Of a stretch of DNA of 64,000 bases, positions 9,045 through 17,578 are shown one piece after another (within the stretch, counting starts at the first letter, position 1; each line of letters opens with the position of its first letter). The DNA is from an uncultured Lachnospiraceae bacterium (GTDB lineage Bacteria; Bacillota; Clostridia; Lachnospirales; Lachnospiraceae), in the NCBI GenBank assembly GCA_947625775.1, contig CANQPM010000006.1, positions 124,001 to 188,000 of the forward strand, read 5' to 3'. The translations under genes were made by a program, and so were the position numbers. The notes under the pieces were generated by a model, which saw nothing but the letters and a program-made list of their open reading frames with translations, did not search any database and was not told the origin of the DNA.

Positions 9045-9051
9045 GGAAAAA

Positions 9052-10864
9052 ATGAGAAGTAGGTTTAAATTATTATGTGTTTCAACAGTTGCCTTTTGCG
9101 GGGCATCATTTTTGTTATATAGTTTCTATGACTTAAATGCTGCTAATGAAGCATGGCTTTATTGTTTGATGTTTTTGGGTACATATTATATTATCAAAAA
9201 TACACTATATGAAAAAAATACTCTGGCGGGAAATAAAGCGCTATGGGGTATGAGTTTGCTTTTTTCTGCAACTATTACAACAGGAATTTATTTTGATAAT
9301 GATTTTCCGTTTGAAAAAATGGCTGTATTAGACTGTTTGTTTTTTGTTTTATGCACTATATCAATGTGTCCATTGTTTAGGGGTATGTTTTTGACTGCTT
9401 ATCAACTTATGGAAAGATGGGCAATGCATGAAAATGGAATGATATTATCGCAGTGCTCGTCAAAAAAGGTATTTGGAGTTTCCTTCGCGATTATTTTTGG
9501 TTGTTGGGTTCCCGTTTGGCTTGCTTATTATCCGGGGCTATGGAATTATGACATAAACAGGCAGATTTATGAATTTAGGAATATAGATGGCTGGAGTCTA
9601 TCAACATTTCATCCTTTGATTCATACGTTGTTTGTCAACATCTGCTATTCTATTGGTGATGGGAAAGTAGATCACAACAGCGGAATAGCAGTATATACGG
9701 TTTTGCAGATGCTTATTATGGCACTTATTTTTGCTTACACTTATAGATATATATATGTACATACGGCAAGCAAGATATACATGGGGGGGGGTATTGGCGT
9801 TCTTCGCAATTTTCCCAGTGAATTCTATTATGTCATTGTGTTCGACTAAAGACGTGATATTTTCGGGTCTTGTTTTGCTTTGTTTGGTTTTAGCACTTGA
9901 GGTTATAGAAAGCGTTTCCCCCAAACAGAAAGTTAAGAAGCTTGTCATATTGGGGGTGGCATCTGTGCTTATGCTTTTGTTTAGAAATAATGCTATATTT
10001 GCGTTCTTGCTGTTGACGGGAATTTATATTTTTTCTATGATTTTTAAGAAGAAACAAACAAAAGTGTGTGTATATATGATGCTTGTAGTTGGAATGTATA
10101 TGGTTAGTAATTTTCTATTATCTTATACTCTGAAAGCAGAAGTAGGATCAGTACAGGAAATGTTCAGTATTCCGGCGCAAATTTATGGAAGAATTTGGCA
10201 AAATGTTGAGGTGGAAAAGACGCTTAGTGAAAACGCAATCATTGAGGAGATGATGGAAAAATATTATCCTGAGCCGCCATATGAATATGACCCACGAATA
10301 GCGGATCCGATGAAGGGGGGGGCACTGAAACTTAAAGGTGAGTCTCCGGCACAATATTTAATATCGGCGGTAAAATATTTAATAGATTCTATGAAGCTGT
10401 TTGCAAAATATCCTGTTGTAGGTATGGATGCTGTATTATATTTGACAAAAGGTGATTGGTATATTTGCGACGTAAGTTTTGCCAATGTATCAAATTATGG
10501 TATGGAAACGAGGTCTGGATATTTATATACCAATTACAGCGAGGTTTTGGATGTGGTTCATCGTAGCAAGTTTCCACAGTTGGAGTTTTTGCTGGAACAT
10601 GCTTTTTCGGCTAATGAATATCAAAAAATGCCAATATTGTCGGTTTTTTTCTCACCGGCTTTATATATATGGATTTTGTTGTTTTGCACTACAATTTTTT
10701 GTAAAAAGGGAAGATATGATTATATGTTGCCTGTTGCTTTTTTGTGGTGTTTGTTTTTGACTATATTGGCGGGACCAGTATCAATTGTGCGTTATATGTA
10801 TCCTTTTTTCGTTTGTAGTCCGATTTTGATTTGCATGGCATGTAATGCTGTGCAGACAAAGTAA
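9052..10864 (+). CDS. DUF6020-like multi-pass membrane protein, interrupted at a G9 tract (phase OFF)
   Basis: The first frame starts at ATG 9052 (GTGAGGAAAAA site) and ends at 9849. A second frame continues through TKDVIFSG, many hydrophobic segments and a C-terminal membrane domain to 10864. The switch is the G9 tract at 9783-9791; G8 or G11 would join both parts into a 603-residue protein. The joined product resembles the intact 630-residue membrane protein at 19182: both have a YPG or YPCS motif with WD or WNYD, a FHPL or HHPP motif, and a TVIKD or STKDV motif. That family (DUF6020, as I recognise it) looks GT-C-like and probably uses lipid-linked sugars. A second tract, G8 at 10315, lies further along. 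Confidence 0.8.
9783..9791 (+). repeat. G9 homopolymer that breaks the membrane-protein frame
   Basis: Nine G residues starting with the last base of an ATG codon (residue 244). The downstream frame needs G8 or G11; G9 leads to a stop at 9847-9849. Confidence 0.9.
10315..10322 (+). repeat. G8 homopolymer, second tract in the membrane-protein gene
   Basis: Eight G residues within MKGGALK, in frame with the downstream part. With two tracts in one gene, a slip at one can be compensated by a slip at the other only if the segment between them stays open. Confidence 0.8.
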
Positions 10865-11107
10865 AGGATTGGCTCATTCCTGAAAAATTATAAATAATGT
10901 TGAAAGCAAGAAATAGAATTGTTTAATTGTGTGTTCTAAGTGTAAAAGCGATAGCGTATCTGATTACTTTGATTGTTTTTGATTGTTTATAGATATTTTG
11001 GGGAAAAATTAAGCCAACAGAAATATCACTTGAAAGAAAGTCTGCAAATAAAAAGTCAAGAAGAAATTTGTGAACTTTGAAAATTTTATACAGGTTGAAC
11101 GAAAGCA

Positions 11108-11137
11108 CAAAAACCAGACCACCGCGGAACGCTGGTC
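11108..11137 (-). terminator. Hairpin downstream of the IS110 transposase gene
   Basis: On the minus strand a GACCA...TGGTC stem with inner CG pairs is followed by TGGTTTTTG, about 24 bp after the transposase stop. It could terminate transposase transcription or be part of the element's end. The 10.87-11.10 kb stretch between it and the island contains no gene that I can see. Confidence 0.5.
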
Positions 11138-11160
11138 CGATAAAAGGGTTAGAATTGTTT

Positions 11161-12381
11161 TTAGTTTTCTTCCGTTTCGGGCAGGGAAGCAAGGTATTCC
11201 CTTACCCGCCCGTAATAAATGCGGAGGAACTTGTTCGCACCGGCAGTCATGTAGACGTAATAAGGCTTGCCCTCCGACCGTTTCCTGTCCATAAAAGCAT
11301 AAACAGGATTATCAGCAGGCGAACGCTTGATAAGGTCGTCCATGATCTGGAAAAGTGTCTTACGCAGGCTTGGAGAGCCTTTCTTGGTTGTAGGCGCGCT
11401 TTTCTGGATATGCTGTCCGGAATCTCTGGTTTTTCTGGGATCAACGCCAGCAAAGGCAGTCAGCGCTTCGCGGTGCGTAAAACGCGTCACATCCCCGCTC
11501 TCAGCCATGAGCTGTGGGCCAAGGGTGGGGCCGATGCCGTTCATCGCCATGACAACCGGGTATTCCGGCAGCGTGGAGGCAGCTTCATCCATTTTCCAGC
11601 GCAGGGTTTCCACGGTTTCAGATGCGGTATTCAGCATGGTCACGGCCTGTCGGATCAGCAGTTTTGTGCTGTCATCCTTAGGGAATACGGCGATCAGGTC
11701 AGAGGAGGCCTTATAGATCCTTTCCGCTTTGTCAGCGCTGAAGTTATAGCCCCTGCGTCTGCACCAGTTCTGATAGTGCTCCGTAAAGGCAGCCAGTGAC
11801 TTGGAACGGACACAGTCCACATGCCAGTAGGTATGTACAAAATCCACCCACTTCTGGCTGCCGTCGCTCCTGGCAGGGCTGTCGAAGAAATCATTCGCGC
11901 CCGGATAGGTCTGGTCAAGCAGGGCAATGATGTTGTTCTTCATGGAAGTTTTCTGTGCCATGTAAAAGCCAAACTGGCGGTTCAGGGTTTTGAGTTGGTT
12001 GCGTGTTTTATCCATGTTTCCATATTGCTTCAGTTTTGCCCAGCGGTCAAGAGTGTACCGTGCGATTTTCTTGGAATCCGCCTTGTCGGTCTTGGGAGCG
12101 CGGAGGGAATTATCGCCGAACTCTTTGATGAGGATGGGGTTTACGGCACTGACAAAGATACCAGCATCCGAAAGCCATGTGGTGACCAGTTCATAGTACC
12201 TTCCGGTGTGCTCCATGCAGACTTTTGTTTCCCCGTCAAGCCCCCTGATTTGCCGGATCAGGTCATTGATGGCGGACTGTGTGTGGGGGATGTCGCAGGG
12301 AGGCAGGATGACCACATCGCCTGGCCTGCGGATGGTGACGGTGCTTTTGCCTTTTGAAACATCAATACCAACAGCGTTAAT
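11161..12381 (-). CDS. IS110-family transposase
   Basis: This DEDD recombinase of the IS110 family is about 406 residues long. The N-terminal RuvC-like domain begins NAVGIDVSKGK (first catalytic Asp), followed by CMEHTGRYYE (Glu) and APKTDKADSKKIA (the Asp pair). The C-terminal domain has MNGIGPTLGPQLMAESGD, FAGVDPR and SPSLRK, the serine-containing part of the second domain. An ATG exists at 12411, but the codon at 12381 is ATT, sits 8 bp after AAAGGAG, and places the start exactly at the conserved N-terminus. An ATT start is therefore likely. It is the only minus-strand gene and its composition differs from that of the neighbouring AT-rich operon. It appears intact. Confidence 0.93.
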   Translation of the reverse strand: MNAVGIDVSKGKSTVTIRRPGDVVILPPCDIPHTQSAINDLIRQIRGLDGETKVCMEHTGRYYELVTTWLSDAGIFVSAVNPILIKEFGDNSLRAPKTDKADSKKIARYTLDRWAKLKQYGNMDKTRNQLKTLNRQFGFYMAQKTSMKNNIIALLDQTYPGANDFFDSPARSDGSQKWVDFVHTYWHVDCVRSKSLAAFTEHYQNWCRRRGYNFSADKAERIYKASSDLIAVFPKDDSTKLLIRQAVTMLNTASETVETLRWKMDEAASTLPEYPVVMAMNGIGPTLGPQLMAESGDVTRFTHREALTAFAGVDPRKTRDSGQHIQKSAPTTKKGSPSLRKTLFQIMDDLIKRSPADNPVYAFMDRKRSEGKPYYVYMTAGANKFLRIYYGRVREYLASLPETEEN

Positions 12382-12600
12382 AAAAGATACTCCTTTACAA
12401 TGGATTAGCAATGGTCAATACCAGGTTTACTCATTGCCTGTTCAATCTACTGGGTGTCACGCGAACGGGAGGTTCAACCTGCGTAAAACGAATGCTGCGA
12501 ATGAGTGCTGGCTGGCTGACTTTTACACGGACGTGGTGTCCTGGGAGGTGACGGCCAGACCTATTGCCACACTCATTCTAACAGCTTAAGCAACAAGATG
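12382..12600 (-). ncRNA. Candidate IS110 bridge-RNA region
   Basis: This is non-coding sequence upstream of the transposase. IS110-group elements encode a structured bridge RNA in this place, which pairs with target and donor DNA. Short self-complementary pieces are visible, for example AGGTT-C-AACCT near 12471. I could not fold the whole stretch, so position and function rest on family knowledge. Confidence 0.4.
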
Positions 12601-12645
12601 GGTAATTCCTTACTGGCTGTAAGGGGTATTAACCATAAATATATT

Positions 12646-13605
12646 GTAGTAGAAGATTATAATCTGGATATAATGCGTGACAAACAGAATCTTACAACAA
12701 TCACAACAGGTATTTTGGAAGGAACGGAGCCGATATAAAAAAAAGAGCAGCCAGAAATAGTGCTTGTTCATGGCGATACAACGACTTCCTTTGCGGCCGC
12801 GCTGGCAGCATTTTACCAGCAGATACCCGTAGGGCATGTGGAAGCAGGGCTTAGGACAGGCAATAAGTATTCGCCGTACCCCGAGGAAATGAACCGTTCC
12901 CTGACAGGCAGGATTGCCTCATACCATTTTGCCCCAACGCAATTAAACAGGCGTAATCTGGAATCAGAAAATATAAAAGAAAATGTATATGTTACTGGCA
13001 ATACAGTCATAGATGCCTTTCAGACGACTGTCAGAAGTGATTATCAGTTTCATAATGAACAAGTCGGAAATATTGATTTTGAATCTAACAAAGTTATTCT
13101 GGTGACTGCCCACAGGAGGGAAAATCTTGGCGAACCGTAAAAGAACATTTGTCAGGCTTTAAAGAGAATTGTGCGTGATAATGAAAATGTAATGGCAATA
13201 TACCCTGTACATCTTAACCCTGCCGTGCGTGAGCCTGTATTCGAAATACTTGGAAATATTAGCAATGTTATTCTGACCGAACCGCTGGATGTGTTGGATA
13301 TGCACAACCTGATGAAACGGTCATACCTTGTAATGACGGACTCTGGTGGATTGCAGGAGGAAGCGCCTGCCTGCGGCAAGCCAGTGCTTGTAATGCGCAC
13401 TGAGACAGAAAGACCAGAGGCGGTAGATGCGGGTACTGTTAAGGTAGTTGGCGTAGAAGAAAATAATATTTATAATGAGGCAGTAAAACTCTTGAATGAT
13501 GAAACAGAGTATCATAAGATGGCAAAAGCGGTCAATCCGTATGGCGATGACCATGCGAGTGAACGGATTGCGAAGATACTACTTGCAGATGATAAAAAGC
13601 GATGA
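12646..13605 (+). pseudogene. wecB: wecB-like UDP-GlcNAc 2-epimerase, degraded
   Basis: One continuous frame encodes most of a non-hydrolysing UDP-N-acetylglucosamine 2-epimerase. It includes [68 protein letters not shown] and TDSGGLQEEAP. It has lost about 70 N-terminal residues, including the start. There are in-frame TAA codons at 12736-12738 and at 13138-13140, where an amino acid is expected after GEP. No frameshift is needed. The loss of the 5' end beside IS110 suggests IS-linked rearrangement. The last codons (ADDKK) fuse to nuclease-gene sequence. Confidence 0.88.
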
Positions 13606-13697
13606 ACTGATATATGAATCAGGTAGTATTTAACATATTCAGCAGCTTTGATGTTGGCAGTAGACCATCCGAATATACGGAGCAGGAACGTTTTATG
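13579..13697 (+). pseudogene. Fragment of AAA/PD-(D/E)XK gene, C-terminal module
   Basis: The segment reads as LLADDKK, then FNIFSSFDVGSRPSEYTE and ERF. It is nearly the same as 15146-15270 in the frameshifted nuclease gene and similar to 52556-52670 in the intact one. Only about 120 bp remain, joined on the left to wecB and on the right to another wecB piece. It is a relic of recombination between copies. Confidence 0.75.
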
Positions 13698-13755
13698 CCA
13701 TTTTGCTCCAACACTAATGAACAGGCGTCATCTGGAATCAGAAAATATAAGAGGC
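13697..13755 (+). repeat. Second wecB fragment
   Basis: This stretch repeats, with several differences, the wecB segment at 12923-12980 ([17 protein letters not shown] versus HFAPTLMNRRHLESENI). It ends abruptly and is followed by sequence encoding VIVKIPN. Confidence 0.75.
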
Positions 13756-13766
13756 GTGATAGAAGT

Positions 13767-13806
13767 CATTGTAAAAATTCCCAACATGCCATATAATGAA
13801 ATCATT
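13767..13806 (+). repeat. Left copy of a short repeat flanking the nuclease gene
   Basis: This reads IVKIPNMPYNEII and matches 15672-15709 (IVKIPNIQYNKSI) on the far side of the nuclease gene. The origin of the repeat is unknown. Confidence 0.6.
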
Positions 13807-13829
13807 AAGAGTGGCGGGGAGGATTGGCT

Positions 13830-15575
13830 ATGGCAGGTACAGCGGCACTGGGTTACCAGAATTATGAGGAGATTATCACTGAAGATATACTCTATATAGA
13901 CAAGACAAACTTCATCAGTGAGTGGTGGGAGCACAAGGATAAAGTTACTCTTATTACCAGACCGCGCAGATTTGGAAAGACGCTCAATATGAGTACGGTC
14001 GAATGCTTTTTCTCAAACAGGTATGCAGGCAGAGGAGACTTGTTTGAGGGAAAGAGTGTATGGGAAGCAAAGGACGCGGACGGAGAATACAAATACAGGA
14101 AGCTGCAGGGGACATTTCCAGTGATATTTCTGAGCTTTGCTTCAGTTAAGACAGGAAATATAGAAGGGATAAAGACTGCTGTAAAGCAGTCGGTTGCCGA
14201 ATTGTATCGTAGACATGAATTGATGATGTCAAGGGGGGTATTTAACGATAATGACAGGGAATATTATCACAGCATAAAAGATGCGATGTCTGATGAAATG
14301 GCGATAAGGGCGCTTAACCGTCTAAGCGAGTACATGGAGAAATGTTACGGAAAAAAGCAATCATTCTGCTTGACGAATATGATACGCCTATGCAGGAATC
14401 ACTGTCTTTTATAGGGCAAAAGCCAGGGCTAGATGGAACATGGAGCGAAGCTGTCAGCTTTTTCAAAAGCTTTTTTGAAACTACATTCAAAACAAACGAG
14501 CATGTCCACAGGAGCATCATAACAGGAATCACAAGGATTTCAAAGGAGAGTATTTTTTTCAGGATTAAACAATTTAAGAGTGGTGACTACGACCTCAGAC
14601 GCATATGCCGAGTGTTTTGGTTTTTCGGAGAGCGAAGTGTTTTCTGTATTAGATGAAGCAGGACTTGGAGTCGAAAAACAGAAAGTAAAGAAGTGGTATG
14701 ACGGATTTACCTTCGGCAGCCACAGTGACATTTATAATCCGTGGTCGATCATATCATTTATCGGAAACAATGCAAAATATGAGGCGTACTGGATAAACAC
14801 GAGCGGAAATGACCTCGTCAATTCTCTGATACAAAAAGGCGATGCCGATATTAAGCAGACAATGGAGGAGCTTATGGCGGGCAGGAGCTTTGAGGCAAAA
14901 ATAGACGAGCAGATAGTGTTTAGCCAGTTAGAGGGCAACACAAATGCAGTATGGAGCTTGTTGCTTGCTACAGGATATCTGAAAGTGCTGAAAACCGAAA
15001 CCGTTTCTGGCGATGATGATGAAGCAGGGGATGTAAGGTATACTCTTACTCTGACAAATTTTGAAGTGAAAAAAATGTTCCGAAAAATGATAGCAGGGTG
15101 GTTTGGCGGAAATACGGAAAAATACTACAATGCTTTCATCAAGGCATTGCTTGCGGATGATAAAAAAGCGATGAACCGGTACATGAACCATGTAGCGCTT
15201 AACACATTCAGCAGCTTTGATGTTGGTAGCAGACCATCTGAATATACGGAGCCAGAGCGCTTTTACCATGGTTTTGTCTTAGGGCTTATGGTAGAGCTTT
15301 CGGGGCGATATTCTATTACATCCAACCGCGAAAGCGGGTTTGGATGCTACGATGTGATGCTTGAACCGCTAAAGGAAGGGGATAATGCTGTAATCATAGA
15401 ATTTAAGGTACATGACCCTGATGACGAAAAGACGCTTGGCGACACGGTGCAGAGCGCGCTTGCCCAGATTGATGAAAGACGCTATAGCGCGGCACTTGAG
15501 GCAAAAGGAATTGGACCTGGGCGGATACGCAAGTATGGGTTTGCGTTTGAGGGCAAAAAGTGCCTGATAGGGTAA
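13830..15575 (+). pseudogene. AAA-ATPase-like / PD-(D/E)XK nuclease protein, two frameshifts
   Basis: A paralogue of the intact gene at 51250. It has the P-loop-like [13 protein letters not shown], the Walker B segment [13 protein letters not shown] in a second frame, and a C-terminal PD-(D/E)XK nuclease module (NRESGFGCYDVMLEP, then VIIEFKV). Alignment with the intact copy shows one missing A in an A-run at 14351-14356 and one extra T in a T7 run near 14553. Both are homopolymers, so sequencing error cannot be excluded, but the surrounding decay favours a real pseudogene. ATG 13830 follows GGGAGGATT. The family is abundant in gut Bacillota and Bacteroidota and its cellular role is not settled. 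Confidence 0.85.
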
Positions 15576-15829
15576 GTGCTTGATTTGAAAGGGGTAATAA
15601 GATGCTTGATTAGGCAAATTCGCTTCATACCATTCAGTCTCTAAAAAATGGGAAAGCCAAAACACAATGTTATTGTAAAAATACCCAATATCCAATACAA
15701 TAAAAGCATATTGGACATGGTCACTCCTGTCACCAGACATTGCACGTTCGGCAGTCCCCTCAAAATGAACGCATTTTACCGAAGCATAAAATATCACACA
15801 ACAAAGGAGCACATAAGTTGCAATAGAAA
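15576..15829 (+). other. Gene-free remnant stretch
   Basis: This holds no gene. At about 15613-15640 a short stretch reads GKFASYH, like GRIASYHF of wecB, and may be a third relic. At 15672-15709 lies the right copy of the IVKIPN repeat. An AAAGGAG site at about 15802 stands too far from the next ATG to be an obvious ribosome binding site. Confidence 0.5.
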
Positions 15830-17578
15830 ATGATTAAAAGAAAAGACAACATTATATATATTTCCTATATCATAATAATCCTAATATCCTCAATCCCCAT
15901 ATTCTGCCCATTTTTAATAAGGGGACATGACATATATTTCCACCTTATGCGCATAGAAGGACTTGCGGAGGGCTTGAAAAGCGGGCAGTTTCCAGTTAAA
16001 ATACAGCCTGTCTGGTATGGCGGATTTGGTTATGCAGTTTCGGTGTTTTATGGCGACCTGTTTATTTATCCTGTTGCCATATTACGCCTTTTTGGAGTTT
16101 CTCTGCAGAACTCTTACAAATGCTATTTAGTGCTTTGTAACATAATGACAATTTTAATATCAGGCTATAGTTTCAAAGGAATTTTCCGTAACAGTTATAT
16201 AGGAGTTTTTGGAAGCGCGCTTTATAGTTTATCTGTATATCGCCTTGTGAACTTATATACCAGGGGCGCTCTTGGCGAATATACAGGCATGGCTTTTCTG
16301 CCGCTCATTGTGTATGCCTGTGTATTGCTGCTTGATAAGGAAGGAAAAAAAGAGACCTTGAAAAAGGGGAGCACTCTCCTTGGCGCAGGCATGGCGTTTA
16401 TTTTGCAGAGCCATATTTTAACGGCGGAGCTTACATGCCTGATGCTGTGCGGCGTTGCGTTGCTGTATATTCGGCGCCTGCTGCGGCTTGAAGTTATAAT
16501 AAACGTTTTGCGGGCTGTTGCCATAGCTTTAAGCTTAAGCCTGTGGTTTATAGTGCCGCTTGCTGATTATATGCTTAGCGGCCGCTGTAATATAAGTATT
16601 ACAAGAGATGATGAGCTGATGATACAAGGGCTTGGAATTTTTATATCACAGATTTTTCCGCTGTTTGATAATGCTGTCGGTGAAAGCTTTGATATGAGCT
16701 TTGGACCGCAGGGGGATTTTGCACAGGGTGTGGGAATGGGATTGTTTCTGGCTCTTCCCGTGTTTTTTGCTTTAATGATAGGGTATAAAAGAAGATTTAA
16801 AGCTTTTGAAAACAAAATTGCCGTGACGGCGGCACTGTTTTCAATATTGGCAATAACTCTAAGCACGCTGTATTTCCCCTGGAATTTCCTGAGCAGGCTT
16901 AATGGCATTTTCAGGTATATCATTGTTAAAATACAGTTTCCCTGGAGATTTACAGGAATAGCTGCGGTCTGTTTGACGCTTTTATGGTGTGCGGTTATAA
17001 TGTTTATATGTAGAATATTGGGAAATAATAAAGGCATAATACTGTCTGCGGCAGTAATGTGCATTGTGTTGGTTTCCGCGTGGCATTATTATGTTGATTT
17101 GCTTGAGCGCGGACAGCGTATTGTGGTAAAAAGCAGTGCGGATATGGACAGTTATGTGAAATCAGGGGAGGAATATGTCCCGATAGGCACGGATGTTAAC
17201 GCTTTAAGGGCGGATGCCCTGGCTTTAAATAAAGACGTGGAAATAACAGATTACAGCAGGCAGGGAACAGAAATAGAATTTCACTACAGAAATATTTCAG
17301 ACGAAGACGAGTTAATAGAGCTGCCGTTATTATACTATACAGGCTATTGCGCTGCATACAGAGAAGAGGGTAAGCCTGAATACATTCTAAAGGCGGAGCC
17401 TGGGCGCAATAATGTTGTGAGTATTGTGGTAAAGGCAGATACGGCAGGGGATGTAATGTTATATTTTCGGGAACCGATATTGTGGAGAGCAGCTGAAATA
17501 ATATCATTATTGTCTTTTGTGGCAATGCTGGCTAAATATATCAAGCATCAAAAAAAGCAAAGGGGCGCTGGACAATGA
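15830..17578 (+). CDS. GT-C-like membrane protein, PTPS-related family
   Basis: A 582-residue multi-pass membrane protein. The N-terminus has a hydrophobic helix and then RGHDIYFHLMRIEGLAEGL. The acidic-His loop after TM1 is typical of GT-C membrane glycosyltransferases, and this version is characteristic of the family annotated as 6-pyruvoyl-tetrahydropterin-synthase-related membrane proteins. About 10 more hydrophobic segments follow, then a soluble C-terminal part of about 120 residues and a final TM. It overlaps the next gene by four bases. It probably transfers a sugar from a polyprenyl phosphate donor outside the membrane; this is inferred from fold and neighbours. Confidence 0.75.
   Translation: MIKRKDNIIYISYIIIILISSIPIFCPFLIRGHDIYFHLMRIEGLAEGLKSGQFPVKIQPVWYGGFGYAVSVFYGDLFIYPVAILRLFGVSLQNSYKCYLVLCNIMTILISGYSFKGIFRNSYIGVFGSALYSLSVYRLVNLYTRGALGEYTGMAFLPLIVYACVLLLDKEGKKETLKKGSTLLGAGMAFILQSHILTAELTCLMLCGVALLYIRRLLRLEVIINVLRAVAIALSLSLWFIVPLADYMLSGRCNISITRDDELMIQGLGIFISQIFPLFDNAVGESFDMSFGPQGDFAQGVGMGLFLALPVFFALMIGYKRRFKAFENKIAVTAALFSILAITLSTLYFPWNFLSRLNGIFRYIIVKIQFPWRFTGIAAVCLTLLWCAVIMFICRILGNNKGIILSAAVMCIVLVSAWHYYVDLLERGQRIVVKSSADMDSYVKSGEEYVPIGTDVNALRADALALNKDVEITDYSRQGTEIEFHYRNISDEDELIELPLLYYTGYCAAYREEGKPEYILKAEPGRNNVVSIVVKADTAGDVMLYFREPILWRAAEIISLLSFVAMLAKYIKHQKKQRGAGQ

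Larger units (their letters stand above)
11100..12600 (-). mobile_element. IS110-family insertion sequence (approximate ends)
   Basis: The element comprises the transposase gene plus about 200 bp of non-coding sequence at its 5' side and about 60 bp at its 3' side. IS110 elements have no clear terminal inverted repeats and make little or no target duplication, so the ends cannot be fixed from one copy. It sits between the AT-rich operon and a truncated wecB. Confidence 0.75.

Noticed and set aside
9601-9948. Minus-strand frame over the G9 tract
   Set aside because: Overlaps the membrane-protein gene, whose frames on both sides of the tract have family motifs.
11077-12357. Several + strand frames across the IS110 element
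   Set aside because: All are shadows of the transposase, which has the full set of family motifs.
13614-13796. Short + strand frame between wecB and the nuclease gene
   Set aside because: It reads through fused gene fragments and is not a gene of its own.
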